Shown: positions 1-6,218, numbered from the stretch's first letter. The stretch: DNA of 12,798 nt from Spirochaetales bacterium (GCA_022771185.1 JALFCJ010000275.1:1-12798), one strand, 5' to 3'. Numbers and translations are program-made. Notes: generated from the letters alone by a model not told the origin.

Positions 1-297
1 TAGAGTGCTTCTTTTAGCGCCTTCTTCTCCAGGAGTGGAAGTAAGCTCTGTAAACTCAGGGCCTATTAGTCCAGTCCTATTTAAGTCTATATCTTCTATT
101 TCGATTCCTTTTTCAATGATTCTTTCCTTGATATAAGCTTCAGCTCTTTCCATCCTTTCCATTGCATTTCTTTGCGTTTCCTCATATTCTCCTACTTCTC
201 TATTGGCTAGGATTAAAGTAAGAAAGAAACCGAGAATAAGGATTAAAAGAGAGGATATGAGATATATCTTCCTTATCTTTGTGGGTTTATGTTTCAT
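1..297 (-). CDS. pgsW: Poly-gamma-glutamate system protein PgsW, N-terminal part
   Basis: The first 99 codons are inside the window and the rest lies beyond the left edge. The ATG at 297 overlaps the pgsC stop codon as ATGA, so the genes are probably translationally coupled. Residues 1-13 are basic (MKHKPTKIRKIYL), followed by one hydrophobic segment at about 13-32 that looks like a signal anchor. Next comes a Glu/Arg-rich helical stretch, then the motif TGLIGPEFTELTSTPGEEGA, which I recognise from the family annotated as poly-gamma-glutamate system protein (PgsW), found next to pgsBC in fusobacteria and spirochaetes. Most of the protein should lie outside the cytoplasmic membrane. Its biochemical role in polymer synthesis or export is not settled. 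The assignment rests on this motif plus position; the missing C-terminus cannot be assessed. Confidence 0.8.
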   Translation of the reverse strand, partial: MKHKPTKIRKIYLISSLLILILGFFLTLILANREVGEYEETQRNAMERMERAEAYIKERIIEKGIEIEDIDLNRTGLIGPEFTELTSTPGEEGAKRSTL

Positions 298-728
298 AGC
301 ATTCCACCCAACATGGATACTAGCTTCACAACCAATGTTACAGCAGAGAGAGAAGCCAGTGTCCTGATTATTCCTTGCTTCTCCATGTCGGATGCTATAA
401 GACCAGGAATGATGTATCCTATGATTCTTATGTCAAAAGGAAATGATGAGAGATAGAAATAAGATTTCTCAATGACAAAGACACCGAAGATGGAAAGAAG
501 AATAGAGAGCATAAATCGTCTCCTTCCATAGAGAATGAGAAAATGCCTTGAGAGACGAAGAAGGAGAGCGATGAGGATGCTCATAAGGAGGGTGGAGAGT
601 ATTCTTAACGGCTCTCCAAGCCAATAACAAAGGTATCCCGCGCTGATCATTCCCCCAGTGAGGATTCCTGTCAGCTCGGTTGTTAAGAAACTAAATATGA
701 CACTTAGTGCAACTGTTGAATAAAGCAT
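294..728 (-). CDS. pgsC: Poly-gamma-glutamate synthase membrane subunit PgsC/CapC
   Basis: This 144-aa, very hydrophobic protein is close to the roughly 149 aa usual for CapC/PgsC. About five membrane segments can be read, beginning at residues 4-30 and ending at the extreme C-terminus, with short loops. The segment around IIGYIIPGLIASDMEKQGI (about residues 102-120) has the Gly/Pro-rich pattern typical of CapC. In known systems PgsC forms the membrane part of the PgsB-PgsC amide ligase that polymerises glutamate through gamma-carboxyl links. Its ATG overlaps the pgsB stop (ATGA at 727-730) and its stop overlaps the pgsW start, so the three genes are one tightly packed operon. Identity comes from size, topology and the position between pgsB and pgsW. 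No PgsA/CapA gene is visible nearby. Confidence 0.88.
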   Translation of the reverse strand: MLYSTVALSVIFSFLTTELTGILTGGMISAGYLCYWLGEPLRILSTLLMSILIALLLRLSRHFLILYGRRRFMLSILLSIFGVFVIEKSYFYLSSFPFDIRIIGYIIPGLIASDMEKQGIIRTLASLSAVTLVVKLVSMLGGML

Positions 729-1822
729 CAGTAATCCTCCCGGAAGATAGAAATCAGTCTTTCGCCGTCTCCCTTTATATTTCCGATTCCTATGTATAGT
801 TCGTTTTTATTGTTCTTTATCTCTTTCCCTATTTCTTCTGGAGAAGAAGGGTAGGCTTCTATTTTATGTCTTCTAAGATACTTGGATACTTTATTAGGGT
901 AATCTCCAATAATATAGACTTTAAGGGAGAAATCTAAACTCTCCAACACTTCTTTAAGTAGTATTATTCTGTGTTCCCTGTCTTTTCTGTTGTTGAAGAT
1001 TACAGCTATATTTTTATCAGGATACTTCTCTTTATTTTCTCTTATAGTAGATTCCATGCACTCTTTGTCGTTGACGCTGAAAGATGGAATAAGGATAGAA
1101 CCGTTTTTCCCTTTTATTTCTTTTAAGAGTCCAATATCTGGAGGAATCTTATCTTTGGCTATATTCATTATGTCTTCATTTATTCCTAAGTCTTCTAGAA
1201 CTTTTTGAGAGAGAACCCAAGAGGAGGGATGAATAGGAATAGATGAAGAAATAGGAGCATTTGTATTTGAGTAATCGACTCTTTTTACTTTAAATCCAAA
1301 GTCATTATAAAGGTTATCGGTAGTGTATAAGATGGCATCTTTAGGGACACTTCGAGAGAGACACCATGCTGTCTCTTCTTGTGTTTTTCCCATTTGGGGA
1401 ACATGGTCGATAAAAGTATTTGTGATTACCACGATATTAGGGCGAACGAGAGTATCTCTCATTACTCTTTGGTTCTCTTCCTCTAGGGCCATGCACTCAA
1501 CGACGACTGCCTCTACTCCTTCTTTCGCTGCTAGAGAGAAGAAAGGAAGCATCTCCAATATCCTGGCTTTTCTCTTTCTCTCTATTTTCTCCACTCTTCC
1601 GTCACTGTGGATTATCTCGAGGCTACTACCGCTAGTTCTAGAGACAGTTTTTATTCCTTTTTCCATTAAAGAATATGCTATTAGGCGAGTGACAGTCGTC
1701 TTTCCTCTTGTTCCGTTGACGAGTATTCTTAATGGGATTTTCTCAATGTTTTTCCTATGGTTCCTGTACTCAAATAGACCATAGATAATTAGACATATAA
1801 ATAAGACGAAAGCGATCAGCAT
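728..1822 (-). CDS. pgsB: Poly-gamma-glutamate synthase ligase PgsB/CapB
   Basis: This 364-aa ATP-dependent amide ligase of the Mur-ligase superfamily is predicted to add glutamate to the growing poly-gamma-glutamate chain at the inner face of the membrane. A hydrophobic anchor occupies residues 1-17. The P-loop GTRGKTT is at 37-43, in the CapB-typical context ILVNGTRGKTTVTR. The Mur-ligase-like block ITNTFIDHVPQMGKTQEE follows at roughly 132-149. Other CapB proteins are about 390 aa, so this one is slightly short. It is the first gene of pgsB-pgsC-pgsW. A weak AGG Shine-Dalgarno lies about nine bases before the ATG. The gene is transcribed away from the perR/fur gene, and the intergenic region holds a Fur box 68 bp upstream of this start, so iron or peroxide control is possible. 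I could not identify a convincing promoter for this direction. Confidence 0.92.
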   Translation of the reverse strand: MLIAFVLFICLIIYGLFEYRNHRKNIEKIPLRILVNGTRGKTTVTRLIAYSLMEKGIKTVSRTSGSSLEIIHSDGRVEKIERKRKARILEMLPFFSLAAKEGVEAVVVECMALEEENQRVMRDTLVRPNIVVITNTFIDHVPQMGKTQEETAWCLSRSVPKDAILYTTDNLYNDFGFKVKRVDYSNTNAPISSSIPIHPSSWVLSQKVLEDLGINEDIMNIAKDKIPPDIGLLKEIKGKNGSILIPSFSVNDKECMESTIRENKEKYPDKNIAVIFNNRKDREHRIILLKEVLESLDFSLKVYIIGDYPNKVSKYLRRHKIEAYPSSPEEIGKEIKNNKNELYIGIGNIKGDGERLISIFREDY

Positions 1823-1888
1823 ATTGGAACCTAAAAAATACTAACATATGTGTTTTTTTGAAAAAAGAGAAAATCTTAAAAATTCTTA

Positions 1889-1916
1889 TTGATAATTATT
1901 ATCATTAAGATATAAT
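1889..1916 (+). promoter_or_regulatory. Strong promoter of perR/fur-queD operon
   Basis: The -35 hexamer TTGATA (1889-1894) and a perfect -10 TATAAT (1911-1916) are separated by 16 bp. Transcription should start about seven bases after the -10, at roughly 1923-1924. The ATG is at 1924, so the message would be leaderless or nearly so. No purine-rich Shine-Dalgarno lies before this ATG. The promoter is embedded in a Fur box, indicating autoregulation. Confidence 0.8.
1890..1904. promoter_or_regulatory. Perfect 7-1-7 Fur box
   Basis: TGATAAT-T-ATTATCA is a perfect inverted repeat with a one-base centre. It matches the Bacillus subtilis Fur consensus (TGATAATnATTATCA) at every defined position. 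The PerR consensus has T instead of G at the second base, and the Zur consensus differs further. The site covers the 3' half of the -35 and much of the spacer of the regulator promoter, so binding should block RNA polymerase. It also lies 68 bp upstream of divergent pgsB. Confidence 0.85.
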
Positions 1917-1923
1917 AACTATA

Positions 1924-2328
1924 ATGAATACGGTTAGACGCAATACAAAACAGCTTTCGATTATTCTGGACACCATCAAAAGGATGCCTAGACATTTCAC
2001 AGCTGAAGACGTCTACAAAGAAGTCAAGAAAGAGAATCCAAGCGTTGGACAGGCCACTGTTTTCAGAAATATGAACAAAATGGCGGAGGAGGGGATTTTG
2101 CTACGAATCGAGGTCCCGGGAGGTGCCAGCAGGTATGAGCTGATTGCACCTAAACACTATCATGCCAAGTGCATGGTTTGTGGGAATCTGTTTGATGTAG
2201 AGATGGATTATATACCGGATCTGGAGAATAAGATTAAAGATGCCCATGGTTTTGTTTTCTCAGGTCATGACATTATTTTTACTGGCATTTGTTCATCCTG
2301 CAGAAAAAAGCAGGATGAAGAAGAATAA
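1924..2328 (+). CDS. Fur-family metalloregulator, PerR-like
   Basis: A 134-aa Fur-superfamily repressor. The winged helix spans about residues 8-70 and includes HFTAEDVYKEV and the recognition helix near SVGQATVFRNM (40-50). The C-terminal dimerisation domain has two CxxC pairs (C83/C86 and C123/C126) for structural zinc. The block HYHAKCMVCGNLFD resembles PerR. Residues equivalent to the B. subtilis PerR regulatory metal ligands H37, H91, H93 and D104 are H24, H78, H80 and D91. The D85 equivalent is Glu (E72, in SRYEL), so one PerR ligand differs. The Asp at 91 is the residue known to favour peroxide sensitivity over Fur-like behaviour. The start at 1924 keeps the normal N-terminus; no in-frame start lies further upstream in the promoter. 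It is followed 12 bp later by a QueD-like gene. It may sense peroxide or iron; Zur function is not excluded. Confidence 0.9.
   Translation: MNTVRRNTKQLSIILDTIKRMPRHFTAEDVYKEVKKENPSVGQATVFRNMNKMAEEGILLRIEVPGGASRYELIAPKHYHAKCMVCGNLFDVEMDYIPDLENKIKDAHGFVFSGHDIIFTGICSSCRKKQDEEE
2292..2319 (+). other. Perfect hairpin at the 3' end of the perR/fur gene
   Basis: The arms TTCATCCTGC (2292-2301) and GCAGGATGAA (2310-2319) are perfectly complementary and flank an A-rich 8-nt loop. The hairpin is inside the coding sequence, covering the last Cys pair and the start of the acidic tail, and ends seven bases before the stop. No U-run follows, so it is not an intrinsic terminator. The next gene's Shine-Dalgarno begins about eight bases downstream. 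It may affect mRNA processing, stability or coupling; this is inference. Confidence 0.55.
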
Positions 2329-2340
2329 AGGAGGAAGAAA

Positions 2341-2907
2341 ATGAGAAGTATTACAACACTAAGTCTGCAGTATGCACACAGATTTTATGGTTTCAAGGGA
2401 GAGGCCCAGTATCTTCATGGTCACACAGGTGAGTTGACAATTGAAGTTGAAGATACAGTAGAGAAGGGCGTAAACATGGTTTTTCCATGTAATGAGATAC
2501 AGAAGACAGCTTGGGAAGTATTGAAGAACTTCGACCACGCTTTGATTCTCAGGGAAGATGATCCTCTTCTTCCTGCTATTCTCGATGTCTATGAGAAGCA
2601 GGGTATAAGAAATGGTGCTCCAACAAATAAGATGAAGGGGCCAGCTTTTGAAACAGAGCTTGCAAAGGCATATCCAGAGTGCCGCTTGGTCGTTACTAAA
2701 GAGACAATGACAGTAGAAGGCATGATAAAGATTGTCTACGACCTCTTAAAGGACAAGCTTAATATTGCTAAGCTTACATTCACCAGTGGCGTAAATATGG
2801 CAACTGAAGAGTATGATGTGTCAGGAACAAAGGATCGTTGTCCTCTTTGCGGCATTGCTCTTAACGAGAATGGCGTATGTCCTAAGTGCGGATATAAGAA
2901 AGCTTGA
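2341..2907 (+). CDS. QueD/PTPS-like protein with C-terminal zinc ribbon, catalytic Cys missing
   Basis: A 188-aa member of the 6-pyruvoyltetrahydropterin synthase / 6-carboxytetrahydropterin synthase family; QueD makes CPH4 for queuosine. The catalytic zinc ligands appear to be H13 (YAHRFYG), H26 and H28 (LHGHTG). The Asp-His pair is at 65-66 (FDHAL), and E126 matches the substrate-binding Glu. The catalytic Cys usually four residues before HGH is Ala (A22), with Glu at 21, so standard QueD chemistry is doubtful; a PTPS-III-like use of Glu is possible but the alignment is uncertain. The protein is longer than the usual ~120-140 aa QueD: an insert around 73-103 and a C-terminal zinc ribbon (C167, C170, C180, C183) are added. 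A perfect AAGGAGG lies six bases before the ATG. Co-transcription with a Fur-family gene recalls Zur-linked QueD paralogues, suggesting a metal-related role. Confidence 0.8.
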   Translation: MRSITTLSLQYAHRFYGFKGEAQYLHGHTGELTIEVEDTVEKGVNMVFPCNEIQKTAWEVLKNFDHALILREDDPLLPAILDVYEKQGIRNGAPTNKMKGPAFETELAKAYPECRLVVTKETMTVEGMIKIVYDLLKDKLNIAKLTFTSGVNMATEEYDVSGTKDRCPLCGIALNENGVCPKCGYKKA

Positions 2908-2927
2908 TAGTGTATTTCTTTTATGAG

Positions 2928-2956
2928 GAGGGCGGGGCGTTGCTTCGTCCTCTTTT
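2928..2956 (+). terminator. Intrinsic terminator after the queD-like gene
   Basis: An 11-bp GC-rich stem (2928-2938 with 2942-2952, including three G-U pairs) closes a three-base loop and is followed directly by TTTT (2953-2956). It lies 20 bases past the stop of the queD-like gene and points in the same direction, so it should end the two-gene operon. Confidence 0.72.
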
Positions 2957-3058
2957 GCATACAAATATAGACCGATATGGTTGAAATTGAATTCTTCTGA
3001 TTATTTTATTCTGTTCAATTACTCACTCCGGGATTATTACTATAAAAAGGAGAAAAGT

Positions 3059-3796
3059 ATGAAGAATTTGCAGAAACCTATATCATTTCTTTTTCTTATC
3101 TATTTTGTAGTACTGTTTATCGAGAGGGCACAGAGTCTATATCGTTCGTATTCTCTCTCAAGAAAAGAGATGTTCGCTTCTTCCTTCGACATATATGTAA
3201 ACATAGTGACAATGATTTCTCTTTTGTCATTTCTCGTCCTCATTTGCTTCTGTAATAAAGGGTTTTGGGTTTCACTTGTATCAAAAGAAGCAAAAGTTAA
3301 TTACTCTATGCTGACTCTTACTGCAGGAGTTATTCTCGTCTCTGGGATGGTTCATACCGAATATACAATTCCTGGAATTCAGTTTGCGTCATATGGAGCG
3401 TTGATCGTGGCTATGGTACTTAAGACAATAGAGAAAACAGGAGATGGAGGAGACAACCTCTTGATGTGGTACTCACTTATTTATAGTGTTATGTTCTCTA
3501 TGGCTATTCCTGTTGTTTATAAATCAAGTATAGACAAGGCTGCTTTGTTCCACACTATTGAGGCAGTAGTATCACTTTCTTTAGTTGTTGCCTTTACATA
3601 TATGCTAAACAGAGTATTCCTTACCAAGGCAGATGACCTAATGTCTCTTGTTCCATTTTTGATTATGCTCATTGGTGATACTCTAGTTCTGGCATTACGC
3701 TGGAAAGAAAGCGTCAACAGCTTTGTCTTGATATTTGCATCTATCTCAACTTTGATGTTTGCCTTAGGACGGATTTTGATCCACTGTAGAGCATAG
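3059..3796 (+). CDS. Multi-pass membrane protein of unknown function
   Basis: I do not recognise this 245-aa protein. It is almost entirely hydrophobic, with seven or eight likely membrane helices at about residues 7-22, 47-66, 82-98, 105-121, 136-153, 164-184, 198-212 and 223-242. No catalytic motif or cofactor signature stands out. The frame opens upstream at a TTG (2981). I chose the ATG at 3059 because AAGGAG lies six bases before it, and the upstream stretch is polar, Tyr/Lys-rich and AT-rich as expected of a promoter leader. It sits alone after a terminator and before a small charged ORF 44 bp downstream. It may have a sensory or transport role, but nothing in the sequence decides this. 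Confidence 0.75.
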   Translation: MKNLQKPISFLFLIYFVVLFIERAQSLYRSYSLSRKEMFASSFDIYVNIVTMISLLSFLVLICFCNKGFWVSLVSKEAKVNYSMLTLTAGVILVSGMVHTEYTIPGIQFASYGALIVAMVLKTIEKTGDGGDNLLMWYSLIYSVMFSMAIPVVYKSSIDKAALFHTIEAVVSLSLVVAFTYMLNRVFLTKADDLMSLVPFLIMLIGDTLVLALRWKESVNSFVLIFASISTLMFALGRILIHCRA

Positions 3797-3840
3797 TTTT
3801 TCTTGCTCTTATCACCTAAAGGGTACATAATCAACGCGCT

Positions 3841-4032
3841 ATGGCAAACGGTAGTGAAGATTTAAGAGAAAAGAACAGAGGTAGGCTGAAGCCTAAAGCT
3901 GAGAGACGTTATAGAGGATGGAAAGAATCCTACGGCGAAGAGGATGGCGACATGCTTCTAGAAAAGTCATCTAGATGGAGTGCTGTCAAAGAGAACCGTG
4001 GCGACTATGACGATGACTCGGATTTAGGCTAA
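3841..4032 (+). CDS. Possible small, highly charged protein
   Basis: A 63-aa ORF with an extremely hydrophilic product: a Lys/Arg/Glu-rich N-terminal two thirds and an acidic tail ending DYDDDSDLG. There is no membrane segment, Cys or recognisable domain, and the chain is probably disordered. Its stop overlaps the stop of the convergent MATE gene by four bases (4029-4032). No Shine-Dalgarno at proper spacing precedes the ATG; the nearest purine run, AAAGGG, is about 17 bases away. A CATAAT -10-like hexamer at 3826-3831, with a weak TTGCTC 17 bp further up, would start transcription at or within three bases of the ATG. It may be a real leaderless gene, or an open frame without function. Codon choice resembles the neighbours. 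Confidence 0.42.
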   Translation: MANGSEDLREKNRGRLKPKAERRYRGWKESYGEEDGDMLLEKSSRWSAVKENRGDYDDDSDLG

Positions 4033-5354
4033 TAACGATATCTCTTTTTGAAGATAAGTAGGCATAGAATCGAAAAGAAGAAAGCAATTCCTTCCGATAG
4101 CACTAGTGTGCCCCAAATTCCATCGATTCCTAAAATATATGGCAGGATCAGGACCAAGGAGCAGGGTAGGATGAATGACCTTAAGAATGATAAAAAAGCA
4201 GATACTTTTCCATTATTAAGGGCTGTAAAGAAGGAAGAAGAGAATATATTGATGCCAGCAAAAATAAATGAGAAGGCATAGATATAGAAGCCCCGTACAG
4301 TCATTGCATACAACTCTTTGTCGTATCCTACAAATAGATGAGAAAGAGGCTTAGCCATTATAAAACTTAAGAAAAGCATTAATAGGGACGTAATGGAGAT
4401 AAGAAGAGAGATCTTTTTAAATATACCTTTTAGTTCTTTGTCATTTCCTGATCCATAGTTATATGAAACGATGGGGCTGCTTCCTGAAGAGAAGCCGATG
4501 AAAGAAGCAAGGAACACCATGTTTACGTACATTAATACACTGTAGGCAGCTACTCCATCCTCTCCAGAGAATCTTATTAGCTGGAAATTAAAGAGCATGG
4601 CAACGATTGAAGAAGAGGTATTGGAAAGAAGTTCTGAAAATCCATTTGATGCGCTGCGCTTTATATCATTCCAATCCAGTTTGGTATGAGTAAAGTGTAG
4701 TTTATTGTTCTTTGCAAAAGAGAAGTAAAGAAGAGGAATTATGCCTCCCACAGCTTGGCTGATGGCAGTGGCGGCTGCAGCTCCCTCTATCCCCCACTTA
4801 AATACAGCACAAAATAATCCATCTAGGACGATATTTGTACCGCAGCCAATAACAGTGGAGAGTAGTCCCAACTTTGGGCGCTCAGCAGTAACAAAGAAGA
4901 TTTGGCTTTCCATTTGGACGATAAAAAACACTACTGTGGAAAGAAGTACTCTTCCATATATAATTGAGTCAGATAAAAGCTCTCCCTCCGCTCCCATTAG
5001 AATGCAGATTCTAGGTAAAAAAATGAATGCTGGGATAGCAACTAGTAATCCGAGAGCCATTGGAAAGATATACATAAGAGTAAATGTCTTCTTTGCTTTT
5101 TCTGTTTCCCCCTCTCCCAGCATGGCTGCTACCAGTGCACTTCCTCCGCTACCGAACATAAAGCCGATGGAGCCGATGATCATGATAATAGGGTAGACCA
5201 TGTTTACTGCTGCAAGAGCATTCTTTCCGACATAGTTTGATACAAAGAATCCATCTATAACTAGGTAAATGGATGTGAATATCATCATAGAGACTGATGG
5301 AAGCGTAAACCTGAGAAGCTTAGGGAGTGTATAATGGTCACTGAGACTTAGCAT
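4029..5354 (-). CDS. MATE-family multidrug/Na+ antiporter
   Basis: A 441-aa integral membrane efflux protein of the MATE family, with about twelve hydrophobic helices and the family's two-fold organisation. Typical features are the N-terminal LPSVSMMIFTSIYLVIDGFF segment, the loop GKNALAAVNMVYPI, the small-residue stretch GSGGSALVAAMLGEG, and the second-half FSSGSSPIVSYNYGSG. MATE pumps export cationic drugs or metabolites in exchange for Na+ or H+. The reading frame opens further upstream at 5432, but I chose the ATG at 5354. It overlaps the marR stop codon (TAATG), has AAGGGGAT shortly before it, and begins with the usual amphipathic lead MLSLSDHYTLPKLL. It is the second gene of a marR-MATE operon, so the neighbouring MarR protein probably controls it in response to the pump's substrate. 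Confidence 0.92.
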   Translation of the reverse strand: MLSLSDHYTLPKLLRFTLPSVSMMIFTSIYLVIDGFFVSNYVGKNALAAVNMVYPIIMIIGSIGFMFGSGGSALVAAMLGEGETEKAKKTFTLMYIFPMALGLLVAIPAFIFLPRICILMGAEGELLSDSIIYGRVLLSTVVFFIVQMESQIFFVTAERPKLGLLSTVIGCGTNIVLDGLFCAVFKWGIEGAAAATAISQAVGGIIPLLYFSFAKNNKLHFTHTKLDWNDIKRSASNGFSELLSNTSSSIVAMLFNFQLIRFSGEDGVAAYSVLMYVNMVFLASFIGFSSGSSPIVSYNYGSGNDKELKGIFKKISLLISITSLLMLFLSFIMAKPLSHLFVGYDKELYAMTVRGFYIYAFSFIFAGINIFSSSFFTALNNGKVSAFLSFLRSFILPCSLVLILPYILGIDGIWGTLVLSEGIAFFFSILCLLIFKKRYRY

Positions 5355-5782
5355 TACTTGATCCCCTTTCTCATAAGAGCGTTGTATTCTTCTGTTTCTT
5401 TGATATATCTCTCTGTCTTTTCTTCTCCCCATTTAGAAAAGATCTCGTTTTCTACTTCTATGAGTTTGACGACGCTCTCCTCTGCTTTAATTCTTCCTTT
5501 CTCTGTAAGAGTGACGTTCTTTCTTCTCTTGCCATTATCAGAGAGAAGGATGATCTCCTCATCTTCCATCTTCCTTATAGCGGAGTTTACTGTCTGTTTT
5601 GGAAGCCCTGAAAGGAGGACGATATCTGAAAGAGCACACTCTCCGCCTTCAACAGAGAGTGTGTAGAGAATAGCAAACTCGCTATCAGATATTTTATATT
5701 TAAGAGCATAAGAGTGATAAATCTGCTCTAACTCAGATATAAGATGATTAATTCTTTTTAGGGCTGGGGAACTATATTGCAT
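5354..5782 (-). CDS. MarR-family transcriptional regulator
   Basis: A 142-aa winged-helix repressor of the MarR family, a standard size. The N-terminal dimerisation helix covers residues 5-30. The helix-turn-helix is at about 50-73 (ALSDIVLLSGLPKQTVNSAI) and the wing at 78-95, with the basic beta-hairpin DNGKRRKNVTLTEKG. A C-terminal dimerisation helix follows. Its stop overlaps the start of the MATE gene, so it is the likely local repressor of that pump, relieved by a small ligand. A 22-bp imperfect palindrome covers the promoter spacer and -10, suggesting autoregulation. The promoter puts the transcription start at the ATG itself, and no good Shine-Dalgarno is present, so translation is probably leaderless. 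The -35 lies in the end of the upstream FMN-binding gene. Confidence 0.92.
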   Translation of the reverse strand: MQYSSPALKRINHLISELEQIYHSYALKYKISDSEFAILYTLSVEGGECALSDIVLLSGLPKQTVNSAIRKMEDEEIILLSDNGKRRKNVTLTEKGRIKAEESVVKLIEVENEIFSKWGEEKTERYIKETEEYNALMRKGIK

Positions 5783-5788
5783 GTCTCT

Positions 5789-5817
5789 ATTAAGTCCGAA
5801 ATCGTACTTAATGTCAA
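5789..5817 (-). promoter_or_regulatory. Promoter of the marR-MATE operon
   Basis: On the minus strand a perfect -35 TTGACA (5817-5812) is followed after 17 bp by CTTAAT (5794-5789), a four-of-six -10. The predicted start, seven bases on, coincides with the A of the marR ATG at 5782. The -35 overlaps the last codons and stop of the preceding FMN-binding gene (stop at 5816-5814). Confidence 0.7.
5790..5811. promoter_or_regulatory. Probable MarR operator palindrome
   Basis: A 22-bp inverted repeat in which 9 of 11 position pairs match. The outer arms TTAAGT and ACTTAA are perfect, and the inner CGA/TCG triplets also pair. It fills the whole promoter spacer and overlaps the -10, a classic place for a repressor. 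The size and symmetry suit a MarR dimer. Assignment to this MarR is by proximity. Confidence 0.68.
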
Positions 5818-6218
5818 CTGGCTTTTATTCCCTTATTCACTGCATCGATTACTGCAGCCCTTATTACAAGGGAAGACATAGTGGCTCCGGCAATGAGTTC
5901 TACATCAGTTGAGTTGTCTTTGACGATAGCATCTACAATAGCTTCAGCTGGCTTTCCCTTGCCGTTTTCATGCTTGATTATCGAGATAGAGATTATTTTA
6001 TGATTCTTTACAGAAACCTCAACCTCTGCTTTTACAAGCATTGTTTCTACCTTTCCTCTATATATTCCATCTTCCACTTTCGATAAATCAGGATCCTCAA
6101 CAAGCATCAATTCATTCTTTGCTTTTTCCATTTCCTTATTCATCATGGCTGTGCAGGACACAACAATAATAAGAATGAATAAGATTAAGACAATGAAAAC
6201 TCGAAATATCTTTTTCAT
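5814..6218 (-). CDS. FMN-binding domain lipoprotein
   Basis: A 134-aa protein with a hydrophobic N-terminal segment (residues 6-21) ending in a lipobox-like VVSC, so C22 is a probable lipidation site; a plain membrane anchor is the alternative. Residues about 50-134 form an FMN_bind domain like those of NqrC/RnfG: GIYRGKVE at the start and AGATMSS near the end. T113 of the GAT motif is where FMN is normally attached covalently by an ApbE-type flavin transferase. The residue before GAT is Ala rather than the more usual Ser or Asp, so flavinylation should be tested. Its ATG overlaps the stop of the flavodoxin gene (ATGA). The pair suggests extracytoplasmic electron transfer linked to a cytoplasmic flavodoxin under TetR control. 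No ApbE is visible in this window. Confidence 0.85.
   Translation of the reverse strand: MKKIFRVFIVLILFILIIVVSCTAMMNKEMEKAKNELMLVEDPDLSKVEDGIYRGKVETMLVKAEVEVSVKNHKIISISIIKHENGKGKPAEAIVDAIVKDNSTDVELIAGATMSSLVIRAAVIDAVNKGIKAS

Noticed and set aside
1323..1784. Open frame of 153 codons on the plus strand
   Set aside because: It is antisense to pgsB, which has clear Mur-ligase motifs, and it has no motif or ribosome-binding site.
2981..3058. TTG start for the membrane protein
   Set aside because: The ATG at 3059 has AAGGAG at ideal spacing; the upstream stretch looks like leader or promoter DNA.
5355..5432. In-frame upstream extension of the MATE protein by 26 codons
   Set aside because: It is very basic and polar, lies fully inside marR, and the ATG at 5354 has a ribosome-binding site and the usual family start.
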